18,539 nucleotides of DNA from NCBI GenBank assembly GCA_002509325.1, contig DADO01000025.1, positions 2,013 to 20,551 on the forward strand, read 5' to 3'. Under the pieces are notes generated by a model that did not search any database, was not told the origin of the DNA, and worked only from the letters and a program-made list of their open reading frames with translations. The position numbers were made by a program, and so were the translations under genes. Each line of letters opens with the position of its first letter. Positions within the stretch are counted from its first letter, which is position 1. Shown piece after piece: positions 12,600 to 18,539 of this stretch. This DNA comes from Methanosarcina sp. UBA402 (GTDB lineage: Archaea; Halobacteriota; Methanosarcinia; Methanosarcinales; Methanosarcinaceae).

Positions 12600-14129
12600 T
12601 TATCTTCTCGGCCTTAGATTTTTCTCTCTTACCCTGCACCCGAGACCACAAAGAAGAGCTGTGATATCGGCTTCGACAGAATCGGCATCGCAATCCCCAA
12701 AAACTGTTATCCTATAAGTAACTCCGAGCCTTTTTGTTTCTTCTCTTTCTTTTTCTTCTCTTTCTTTTTCTTCTCTTTCTTTTTCAGTTTCTATCCGGTT
12801 AAATTCCTTATAATCTCCCTGATTAAATCCCTTACAGTCTTTCCCATTAAATCCTCTATAGATATCACTTATTTCGCAGGCTGCAAGCTGTTTGTTAGTA
12901 TCTGTAGCTTTAAGAATAACCTCAGGATTGGCCCCTTCAGGAATAAGGACTGAAATATCCCTAGTAGAATGTTTAAGGTTTTCTTTTCTCCATTCCCACA
13001 GTTCGGATTCCGAAAGCAGGCGAATATTTTCAAGCTTTAGTTTTACGAATTTATTTTTTATATGAGGGGAAGTGCCTTTTGAGACCAGCTTTATAAGGGT
13101 GACTTCATCAGGCCCTACTTTTTCCAGGGTACCTACATGGATTTTTCCGGAATAATTGTGGGAAAAACCACAGACTTTTCCAACGGAGTTAAGGATGGTC
13201 TCGTATTCGGCTATTCTGGAATTAATCAGTTTGTCCGATTTACGCAGGGCATGAGCCGTATCTCCGTACTGTCGAGCACCAGCCTTCATTTTTTTCACAA
13301 AGCCTTCCTCGTCATGAGCTCGCACAAGCCTTGATAGCGCTTCACATTCCGTGATAAATGCGTCATGCACTTCCAGAACCCCGGGATTTTCCATCTGGAT
13401 AAGGGCATACAGATAGGGGTTCTGGCCAAGAATCCTGCCTACGAAATCCAGCATTATGTCGTAGACCGGGCTTACGAATTTTCTGGATCTTTTTACGTCG
13501 AAATTTAACCTATCAATGGTTGTTCCTATAGTAATGTAGGCAAAATGAGTAAGCCCCTGCACAACCGAAACAAGCCTGTCGTGTTCGGCTGCAGTAGTAA
13601 TTTCAACATGTGCCCCTCCTTTCTCAAAAAGCTCCCTTATTCTCGGAAACCATTTCTCCGAACGTCCTTTTACAGGGACAAGAATGACAGTTTGCCCTCT
13701 TATTGTAGGAATTGTCGGGCCGAACATGGGATGTGTGCCGAGAATTTCCACTCCGGAAGGAGCGAATTTTCTCATGGCTACCATAGGCTTTACTTTAATA
13801 GAAGTAAAGTCCATAAGGAGGCTCCCGGCTTTCATTTTCGGGGCAAATTTAACAATAGTCTCTTCAGTTACATTAATCGGTACAGAGACAATTACTATGT
13901 CACTTTCCGGAACAGCTTCTTCGAGGTTCGAGGCAAAAGGAACTTCCAGTTTCCTTGCAATTTCCTTTTTTCCCCCTTTTCCCCAGACTGTAACTTCGTA
14001 ACCTCTTTCTTTGAAAAAACGGGTAAACCACTGTCCCATTTCCCCGGTTCCGCCAAGGATCAGTACCTTCGTTTTTTCGGGACTTTGATCCTTACTGGTC
14101 TGGTTCCTGGGATTCAGGTCTGCATTCAA
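12600..14129 (-). CDS. tyrA: prephenate dehydrogenase with extended C-terminal region
   Basis: A 509-residue protein. Residues 20-210 form the NAD(P)-binding domain: VLILGGTGEMGQWF (23-36), then DFTSIK, GTHPMFGP (131-138, catalytic His133) and AEHDR/VQGLTHF. A helical dimerisation domain follows to about 310. It oxidatively decarboxylates prephenate to 4-hydroxyphenylpyruvate for tyrosine synthesis. The remaining ~200 residues are an archaeal-type extension, presumably regulatory. Within it lie two young-looking coding repeats: an eight-residue unit (RGFNGKDC, KGFNQGDY, KEFN...) and a threefold EKERE array, followed by a conserved-looking tail VTYRITVFGDCDADSVEADI. The start is TTG at 14129, overlapping the aroE stop as TTGA, with GGAGG ten bases upstream; the only nearby ATG is out of frame. 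Last gene of the aro operon. Identity secure; the extension's role is not. Confidence 0.93.
   Translation of the reverse strand: MNADLNPRNQTSKDQSPEKTKVLILGGTGEMGQWFTRFFKERGYEVTVWGKGGKKEIARKLEVPFASNLEEAVPESDIVIVSVPINVTEETIVKFAPKMKAGSLLMDFTSIKVKPMVAMRKFAPSGVEILGTHPMFGPTIPTIRGQTVILVPVKGRSEKWFPRIRELFEKGGAHVEITTAAEHDRLVSVVQGLTHFAYITIGTTIDRLNFDVKRSRKFVSPVYDIMLDFVGRILGQNPYLYALIQMENPGVLEVHDAFITECEALSRLVRAHDEEGFVKKMKAGARQYGDTAHALRKSDKLINSRIAEYETILNSVGKVCGFSHNYSGKIHVGTLEKVGPDEVTLIKLVSKGTSPHIKNKFVKLKLENIRLLSESELWEWRKENLKHSTRDISVLIPEGANPEVILKATDTNKQLAACEISDIYRGFNGKDCKGFNQGDYKEFNRIETEKEREEKEREEKEREETKRLGVTYRITVFGDCDADSVEADITALLCGLGCRVREKNLRPRR
12741..12785 (-). repeat. 15-bp x3 perfect coding repeat in tyrA
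   Basis: TTCTCTTTCTTTTTC (plus strand) occurs three times without mismatch and encodes the charged EKEREEKEREEKERE stretch. Being a multiple of three, it preserves frame. Perfect identity implies recent expansion. Confidence 0.95.
12799..12870 (-). repeat. 24-bp x3 degenerate coding repeat in tyrA
   Basis: Units beginning TTAAATYCC at 12799, 12823 and 12847 encode eight-residue repeats (K/R-G/E-F-N ...). The first two are clearly related; the third is more diverged. It is directly adjacent to the 15-bp array, so the whole linker (about residues 420-466) is repeat-built. Confidence 0.75.
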
Positions 14130-14968
14130 GCCTGCAAAGCCTCCAGGACAGTTCTTTTCATAAGTTCAACTGGAGGTTCGATTCCTGTCCAGAGCCTGAA
14201 AGCTTCAGCTCCCTGGTAGACAAGCATTGAAACCCCACTCACGGTCTTTGCGCCTGAGGCTTTTGCTTCTTTTAAGAGCCTGGTTTCCAGGGGATTATAA
14301 ACAATATCAAAAACAGTAAGACCAGAGTAAAGCTCTTCGGCTGTGGCAATAGCAGTGTCTGTATTCGGGTGCATTCCGAGAGTCGTGGTGTTGATCAGGA
14401 CATCGGCATCCTGCAACAGGGCTTTTAATCCGGAGAGCCCTCTTCCCTGAACTTTTCCAGAAAGGGCTGCGGCTGAGATATCTTTTGCAAGCTCAATAGC
14501 CCTTGCTTCGGTCCGGTTTATTATTGTGATTTCAGCACCATCGGCTGCAAGCTGAAAAGTAATAGCTCTTGCTGCTCCGCCTGCCCCCGCAACCACAATT
14601 TTAGACCCCCTTATTTCCACTGCAGCTTCCTGAAGCGCCTGTTTTGCTCCTAACCCGTCGGTATTGTATCCTTTTATTTCTCCGGTTTCCCCGAAGACGA
14701 TAGTGTTTACAGCCCCTATCCTTTCAGCCAGTGGATCAGGTTTTATGCAGCCGAGTTTCAAAGCTATCTCTTTTAAAGGCATTGTCAGGTTCAGCCCTCC
14801 GAATCCCATAGCTTCAGCCCCAAGAATTGCTTTTTCCAGCTTTTCGGGTTTGACCCTGAAAGCGTGATAAATACAGTCCATCCCAAGGGCTGAAAAAGCC
14901 GCGTTATGCATTGGAGGAGAAAGGGAATGAGCTATAGGGTCTCCAAATACACCAAAAACTTGTTTCAT
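14126..14968 (-). CDS. aroE: shikimate dehydrogenase
   Basis: A 280-residue enzyme reducing 3-dehydroshikimate to shikimate with NADPH. The substrate site is complete: Ser15 and Ser17 in AHSLSP, Lys66 in LTMPLK, Asn88 in AVNT and Asp104 in YNTDG. The cofactor domain has GAGGAAR (128-134) and NRT (151-153), whose Arg favours NADPH. The C-terminal MLVYQGAEAFRLWTG block is typical. The ATG overlaps the aroD stop by 4 bp (ATGA) with GGAGCT upstream, and its own stop overlaps the tyrA start, so translation is probably coupled along aroD-aroE-tyrA. No lesions. Confidence 0.97.
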   Translation of the reverse strand: MKQVFGVFGDPIAHSLSPPMHNAAFSALGMDCIYHAFRVKPEKLEKAILGAEAMGFGGLNLTMPLKEIALKLGCIKPDPLAERIGAVNTIVFGETGEIKGYNTDGLGAKQALQEAAVEIRGSKIVVAGAGGAARAITFQLAADGAEITIINRTEARAIELAKDISAAALSGKVQGRGLSGLKALLQDADVLINTTTLGMHPNTDTAIATAEELYSGLTVFDIVYNPLETRLLKEAKASGAKTVSGVSMLVYQGAEAFRLWTGIEPPVELMKRTVLEALQA

Positions 14969-15708
14969 TCAAGCAGCTCCATTATCTTCTTTACTTCATC
15001 CACCTGAAATTGTCCGGGAGCCGCAGAAACTGTGCCTTCAACAGTTGCATATGTCAGGACCGAACCGTAAAAAGGAGCAATTACCCTTGTATGTTTCCCG
15101 AGTTTGCCCATAGCGATCGCACACACAGCGCCTCCTGCCTCCCTGGCATCCAGTGCAACTCTTAACAGGTCAAGTACATCTCTCATCGAGTGCGGCATAA
15201 CAGCAAGTTTCGCGATATCCGCCCCTGCCAGAAATGCCTCTTCAAGAGTAGTTTTCATTTCGTGAAAAGCCGGAGTTTTTGAAAAATCATGGGAAGAAAT
15301 GATTACGGTTTTTCCGCAGGATTTTGCCGTTTTTACTACGTTGCCTCTCTCCTCCCTCCTGGCAGAGAGCTCGATGTCTACTGCATCTGGCCCGTCTTTC
15401 AGGGAAAAATGATTTGTAGAAAGGAGAGCTGTAAGAAGCCCGATTCTCTCGGATTCTTTCCCTTCCCATTTTCCTCCCTCCGTACTGGAGCGGTTTGTGA
15501 GAATTACCGGAAGCCTGGTCTCGGATTTTATTTTTCTGATTGTTTCTGCAGCTGTTTCCAGGTCCTTTATTCCAAGCAAATCCAGCCGGATTTCGAGAAG
15601 ATCGGCTCCCATTTCGGCGGCCTTTTTTGAAGTTTCAAGGGGCTTTTCAAGGATTACTGCGACAACGGCAGATTTTTTCTCAAGGTCAAGCTGGCCAATA
15701 TGAGTCAT
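14965..15708 (-). CDS. aroD: 3-dehydroquinate dehydratase, type I
   Basis: A 247-residue class I dehydroquinase that forms a Schiff base with 3-dehydroquinate and removes water. Key residues are Glu39 and Arg41 in LLEIRLD, His140 in IISSHDF, and Schiff-base Lys167 in IAKLAVMP; the C-terminal GQFQVDEV block is also present. I place the start at the ATG at 15708 because GGAG sits six bases upstream and the length fits the family. The frame is open back to an ATG at 15867, but that would overlap aroB' by 64 bp and add a basic, repetitive 53-residue extension; no ATG, GTG or TTG lies between the aroB' stop and 15708. It overlaps aroE by 4 bp. Third gene of the operon. Confidence 0.95.
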   Translation of the reverse strand: MTHIGQLDLEKKSAVVAVILEKPLETSKKAAEMGADLLEIRLDLLGIKDLETAAETIRKIKSETRLPVILTNRSSTEGGKWEGKESERIGLLTALLSTNHFSLKDGPDAVDIELSARREERGNVVKTAKSCGKTVIISSHDFSKTPAFHEMKTTLEEAFLAGADIAKLAVMPHSMRDVLDLLRVALDAREAGGAVCAIAMGKLGKHTRVIAPFYGSVLTYATVEGTVSAAPGQFQVDEVKKIMELLE

Positions 15709-15714
15709 TGCTTG

Positions 15715-15780
15715 CTCCGGTTTTCTTTTTCCGCTTACAACTGTTTTTTTCGGTTTTCCTTTTCCGCCGACAACCGTTTT
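15715..15780 (-). repeat. 33-bp duplication before aroD
   Basis: Two adjacent 33-bp copies lie between the aroB' stop and the aroD start. In the aroD frame they would read KTVVGGKGKPK and KTVVSGKRKPE. The second copy contributes the GGAG ribosome binding site of aroD; the first has GAAA at the same place. Confidence 0.8.
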
Positions 15781-15803
15781 TTGGGAAGTTTTATTTTTGA
15801 CAG

Positions 15804-16946
15804 TTATTTCTCTATAATCGTCTCTTCGATCTTTTTCCCAAAATGCCTGGCTCCCTCTTCCAGGCAAACCAGGACTTCATCGCCTTTCTTGAGTTTGGCA
15901 ACTGAGATGGGATTTCCGTCTTTTCCGACCAGCTTGATGGTTTCAGCATTTTGCAGGATAGCGCTCAGAGTCCTGCCTCCTGCTCTTGCTTCAATAAGCA
16001 TGAGAGGCCGGCTTTCGATCTTGACCCTGCCCACAATACCTTCTCTCTGTTTCCCTTTTGAATCTACAATGGTTACAGCATCTCCGGTCTGAAGTTCCGA
16101 GAGGTAGCGGGTTTTGTCTCCGATTTTTATATAAGAATGAACTGCACCTGCATTTACCCTGAATGGGCGGGCTGCCACATATGGGCTGTCGTCGGATTCG
16201 GAATTTACAAGGAACATGCCGCTTGCCTGAGAACCTATGAGCATGCCTTCTCCTTTTTGCATGAGATTGCATGTATCCACACAGACACGGTCTCCCATTC
16301 CAAGAGGTTCGACCCGGGTTACAACTGCTGACTCAAGCTCAGTGCTTTCGTTTCCTAGCTCCCTTGCAGCCTGGATGGTATCTTTTATTTCCTGAGGGTT
16401 CCCACTGTCAAGAAGGACTCCATCTGCTCCGGTTTCAAGGGTTTGGAAGGCCAATCTTGCCTCTTCGGCACTCTTTACCCCGAAGATAATTTTTACGTCA
16501 TAACGCTGAAGTTCAGCTATCAGGTTTTCCAGAGGGATAACCTTCCAGTCCGTGCCCGTCACAATCAGGAAGTCGCAGACCTTTCCCAGCTCGGCTGCAA
16601 AATGCTCGTAGCGTTTGTCCCTGATTATAACATATCCACCTACAGCCACACCTTTATCCCTGAGAAGGGTTGCTGCGTTTATGTCAAGAGAACCCTGAGT
16701 CTCAAGGGGTAAGGGTTTTGTCCCATCGCCTTCTCCTCTTCTTCCAACGACAACGATCTCAGCCCCGGATTTATTGTCACGTCCAAAGGTTGCTATTGGA
16801 ATGTTTCCCAATTCCCTGACTTTTTCGATGTTTCCTGGGCTTACAAGTACGCAGTCAGCTCCTGATTCAAGGCCTGTTGTAATTCTTTCTTTCTGTTGTT
16901 CCCATCCGCCTTCATCGGCTTTTATCCACACGCTTTTCTTTTTCAA
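15804..16946 (-). CDS. aroB': 3-dehydroquinate synthase II
   Basis: A 380-residue archaeal DHQ synthase II (MJ1249 family), unrelated to bacterial AroB. It oxidatively deaminates and cyclises 2-amino-3,7-dideoxy-D-threo-hept-6-ulosonate to 3-dehydroquinate with NAD+. Family blocks include VWIKADEGGWEQQKE at the N-terminus, TKPLPLETQGSLDINAATLL, FLIVTGTDWKVIPLENLIA, EPLGMGDRVCVDTC, GEGMLIGSQASGMFLVNSE and VAARPFRVNAGAVHSYI. The start appears to be TTG at 16946: it follows GGGG by nine bases and gives the expected short lysine-rich beginning. A TTG at 16955 is in frame but abuts the GGGG. It lies 96 nt after aroA' and 95 nt before aroD, and its product is the substrate of AroD. No lesions. Confidence 0.95.
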   Translation of the reverse strand: MKKKSVWIKADEGGWEQQKERITTGLESGADCVLVSPGNIEKVRELGNIPIATFGRDNKSGAEIVVVGRRGEGDGTKPLPLETQGSLDINAATLLRDKGVAVGGYVIIRDKRYEHFAAELGKVCDFLIVTGTDWKVIPLENLIAELQRYDVKIIFGVKSAEEARLAFQTLETGADGVLLDSGNPQEIKDTIQAARELGNESTELESAVVTRVEPLGMGDRVCVDTCNLMQKGEGMLIGSQASGMFLVNSESDDSPYVAARPFRVNAGAVHSYIKIGDKTRYLSELQTGDAVTIVDSKGKQREGIVGRVKIESRPLMLIEARAGGRTLSAILQNAETIKLVGKDGNPISVAKLKKGDEVLVCLEEGARHFGKKIEETIIEK

Positions 16947-17042
16947 TGGCTTCAACCCCGGTAAACTTTCTGTTTTTTACTCAGGCCTTTTCCCTTTTAA
17001 CTTTTGTTTCGGGTTCTGATTTTGCTTTTCAATATCTCGCTC

Positions 17043-17840
17043 TTATTTCAGCTGTTCGAGGGCTTCTTCTACAGGACGTCTGTGATGTACGATTTCACAA
17101 ATAGCCCTGGTGAGTCTGACAGAATCACTGTGCTGAAAAACATTTCTTCCAATCGCAGCGCCTCTGGCACCGGCTTCCATTGCCCCGTCAATCATTTCCA
17201 GAAGTTCTAGATCCGTTGAGGTTTTAGGCCCTCCTGCAATAACTACAGGCACAGGGCAGCCTCTGACTACATCTCTGAAACTATCCGGGTCTCCGGTGTA
17301 TACGGTTTTTACAACATCAGCCCCGAGTTCGGCTCCGATCCTTGCAGCATGTGCTACATTTATAGGGTCGTGCGGATTGGTGATTTTCTTTCCTCTGGGG
17401 TACATCATAGTAAGAAGAGGCATACCCCATTCCGTACAGTCTCTGGAGATTTTTCCGAGCTGCTCAAGCTGGTCAGCTTCAGTTTTAGACCCTACATTGA
17501 TATGCATGGAAACAGCATCGCCCCCCATTTTAATTACTTCTTCCACTGTACAGACTTGAACCTTGGCATTTGGGTCAGGGCTCAGGGAAGAAGAACCACT
17601 TATATGCACGATAAGGCCTATGTCGTGGCCGTATCCACGGTGCCCGTATTTCACCATTCCTTTCTGCATAAGGACGGCGTTTGCTCCTCCTTCGGCAACT
17701 CTGTTAACTGTATCGGTGATATTGATAAGCCCTTCAATAGGCCCGTCTGAGATCCCATGATCCATGGGAATAACGACCATGTTTCTGCTTTCCCGGTTCA
17801 TCAGCCTTTCTATTCGTATTTTTTTTCCAATTTCTGACAT
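17043..17840 (-). CDS. aroA': 2-amino-3,7-dideoxy-D-threo-hept-6-ulosonate synthase (ADH synthase)
   Basis: A 265-residue class I aldolase-like enzyme (MJ0400 family) that transfers part of 6-deoxy-5-ketofructose 1-phosphate onto L-aspartate semialdehyde, opening the archaeal route to dehydroquinate that avoids erythrose 4-phosphate. The active-site residues are in place: Asp27 in PMDHGISDGP, Tyr147 in MMYPRG and Schiff-base Lys178 in DVVKTVYTGD, each six positions before its MJ0400 counterpart. The glycine-rich phosphate loops VIAGGPK and GAAIGRNVF are intact. GAGGGG lies six bases before the ATG. It is the first gene of the aro operon, with a TATA box at 17935-17942 and a perfect palindrome at the predicted transcription start. 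The aldolase that makes the deoxyketohexose phosphate is not in the window. Confidence 0.96.
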   Translation of the reverse strand: MSEIGKKIRIERLMNRESRNMVVIPMDHGISDGPIEGLINITDTVNRVAEGGANAVLMQKGMVKYGHRGYGHDIGLIVHISGSSSLSPDPNAKVQVCTVEEVIKMGGDAVSMHINVGSKTEADQLEQLGKISRDCTEWGMPLLTMMYPRGKKITNPHDPINVAHAARIGAELGADVVKTVYTGDPDSFRDVVRGCPVPVVIAGGPKTSTDLELLEMIDGAMEAGARGAAIGRNVFQHSDSVRLTRAICEIVHHRRPVEEALEQLK

Positions 17841-17905
17841 TATAATCCCCTCGAGCGCAAACTGCTCTTAGATTGTTATGGGTTGTATTTGTTGTAACGG
17901 TGTGT

Positions 17906-17922
17906 TAGTATGTGACATACTA
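17906..17922. promoter_or_regulatory. perfect 17-bp palindrome, candidate aro operator
   Basis: TAGTATGTGACATACTA is perfectly inverted about its central base. It begins 13 bp downstream of the TATA box and spans the predicted transcription start of the aro operon, about 66 bp before the aroA' ATG. This placement suits a repressor that blocks RNA polymerase recruitment. I do not recognise the motif as a site for a known archaeal regulator. Confidence 0.6.
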
Positions 17923-17934
17923 GCATAGTGATCA

Positions 17935-17942
17935 TATTTAAA
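17935..17942 (-). promoter_or_regulatory. TATA box of the aro operon
   Basis: TTTAAATA on the minus strand, about 95 bp before the aroA' ATG, preceded by AATAAC. The predicted start falls near 17910-17915, inside the palindrome, giving a leader of about 70 nt. Confidence 0.55.
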
Positions 17943-18054
17943 GTTATTCCATCTGGCTTCAAGATAAACTATGCACTTTAATGAGAATGACTATTCTTGA
18001 ACCTTTCTGTATAATAATGTTCTTTAACGATCATATCTTAGGGTTCACTTTTGG

Positions 18055-18142
18055 CTAGTGTCTCGTCAGCAGTAAAATGTCACATATAGTCGGTTACAGC
18101 TATTCAGAATCCTTTAATCCTTGAGGATTGAAGCGACACTAG
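18055..18142. mobile_element. candidate MITE with CTAG flanks
   Basis: An 80-bp segment (18059-18138) begins TGTCTCGTCA and ends TGAAGCGACA; these ends are inverted copies with two mismatches. It is flanked on both sides by CTAG, which could be a 4-bp target duplication or part of a 14-bp terminal repeat. Inside is a 6-bp stem hairpin (AATCCT-TG-AGGATT, 18116-18129). There is no coding capacity. This is the form of a miniature inverted-repeat element, mobilised by a transposase elsewhere, but no second copy is in the window. Confidence 0.45.
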
Positions 18143-18486
18143 AAAATTTTGCTAAGAATTAACAGTGCCATTGAAAAAACTCTCCAGATCATAGAATAAA
18201 ACTGGATTCGAAGCATTCTGCTTGCGAAAACAGGCACAGGGCGAACTTCGAAACATATGAGAGTTAAAAAATTTCTATTGTATTCTGGGTTTTTGATTAA
18301 TTGCAGTCAATGTTAGTGGAATTCAGGGTAATTTTGGCGATTCCAAAAGATATTAAAAAGTATCAGAATTAAAATAGGGTAAGCTTGACTAATAAAATAT
18401 ATAGCTCAGAGCGTTAGAAAAATACAATCAACAAAATACAACTATAAAAATACAAAAATATAAGTAACTATTCAGCCTATCAAAAC

Positions 18487-18539
18487 ATGACTGTTGATAT
18501 TGATTCTAACGAAAACGAGGGAAAAAAAAAAAAAAAAAA
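18487..18539 (+). CDS. possible start of an unknown gene running off the window
   Basis: From ATG at 18487 the frame is open to the window end and reads MTVDIDSNENEG followed by at least five lysines. The acidic-then-lysine start is compatible with an N-terminal tail of a soluble protein. A TATA-like AAATATATA lies about 85 bp upstream, but no clear Shine-Dalgarno sequence precedes the ATG. With only 17 codons visible nothing can be said of its function. Confidence 0.3.
   Translation, partial: MTVDIDSNENEGKKKKK
18522..18539 (+). repeat. homopolymer of at least 18 A
   Basis: An uninterrupted A tract reaches the last base of the window, so its true length is unknown. If the gene starting at 18487 is real, the tract codes for lysines. 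Confidence 0.9.

Larger units (their letters stand above)
17841..18486. other. intergenic region upstream of the aro operon
   Basis: About 650 bp of AT-rich DNA. It holds the aro promoter and palindrome at its left end, an 80-bp MITE-like element in the middle (18059-18138), and a possible rightward promoter (AAATATATA near 18396-18404). No complete gene or RNA gene is seen. Confidence 0.6.

Noticed and set aside
13545..14219. A 224-codon plus-strand frame within tyrA/aroE
   Set aside because: It runs antisense across two securely identified genes, and its predicted protein resembles no family.
15715..15867. A 53-residue N-terminal extension of AroD
   Set aside because: It would overlap aroB' by 64 bp, is repetitive and basic, and a proper ribosome binding site precedes the ATG at 15708.

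Overview
The window looks like chromosomal DNA of a methanogenic archaeon, most likely Methanosarcina or a close relative. This is inferred from gene content: a fused formaldehyde-activating enzyme/hexulose-phosphate synthase, short archaeal-type triosephosphate isomerase, the archaeal ADH-synthase/DHQ-synthase-II entry to shikimate, archaeal TATA boxes, and tRNA-Cys genes without an encoded CCA. Coding DNA is moderately GC; intergenic DNA is long, AT-rich and full of short tandem repeats.

Layout. 5S rRNA at the left edge (+); an AT-rich gap with a possible gene remnant; a bacterioferritin gene (-); a 680-bp gap; a Yip1-like membrane protein (+); twin tRNA-Cys genes (+) followed by a nine-unit T-rich tandem repeat and an empty stretch; fae-hps and tpiA (+). 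These converge, across six 25-bp repeats, on a three-gene metal-chelate type ABC importer (-, order lipoprotein, permease, ATPase). Next comes a broken O-methyltransferase-family gene (-), a membrane-anchored HEAT-repeat protein (-), and a five-gene aromatic biosynthesis operon (-): aroA', aroB', aroD, aroE, tyrA. The window ends in a regulatory gap and the first codons of a possible rightward gene that runs into an 18-A tract.

How the genes work together. The aro operon encodes ADH synthase, 3-dehydroquinate synthase II, type I dehydroquinase and shikimate dehydrogenase (aspartate semialdehyde plus a deoxyketohexose phosphate to shikimate), and prephenate dehydrogenase for the tyrosine branch. 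aroD/aroE and aroE/tyrA overlap by 4 bp. Shikimate kinase, EPSP synthase and chorismate synthase are not in the window. Fae-Hps handles formaldehyde with tetrahydromethanopterin and interconverts hexulose phosphate and ribulose phosphate; tpiA lies downstream on the same strand. The bacterioferritin (iron storage) and the ABC importer (probably an iron-type chelate, heme or corrinoid) may both concern metal homeostasis, but nothing seen links them.

Most notable observations: (1) a methyltransferase gene whose frame is restored exactly by removing two copies of a 13-bp tandem repeat, with further lesions downstream; (2) a perfect 17-bp palindrome at the predicted start site of the aro operon, and a similarly placed near-palindrome at bacterioferritin, both candidate operators; (3) an unusual density of tandem repeats, several in coding sequence (lipoprotein linker, TyrA tail, Yip1-like loop); (4) an 80-bp MITE-like element flanked by CTAG. 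All start sites, promoters and operators are read by eye and untested.
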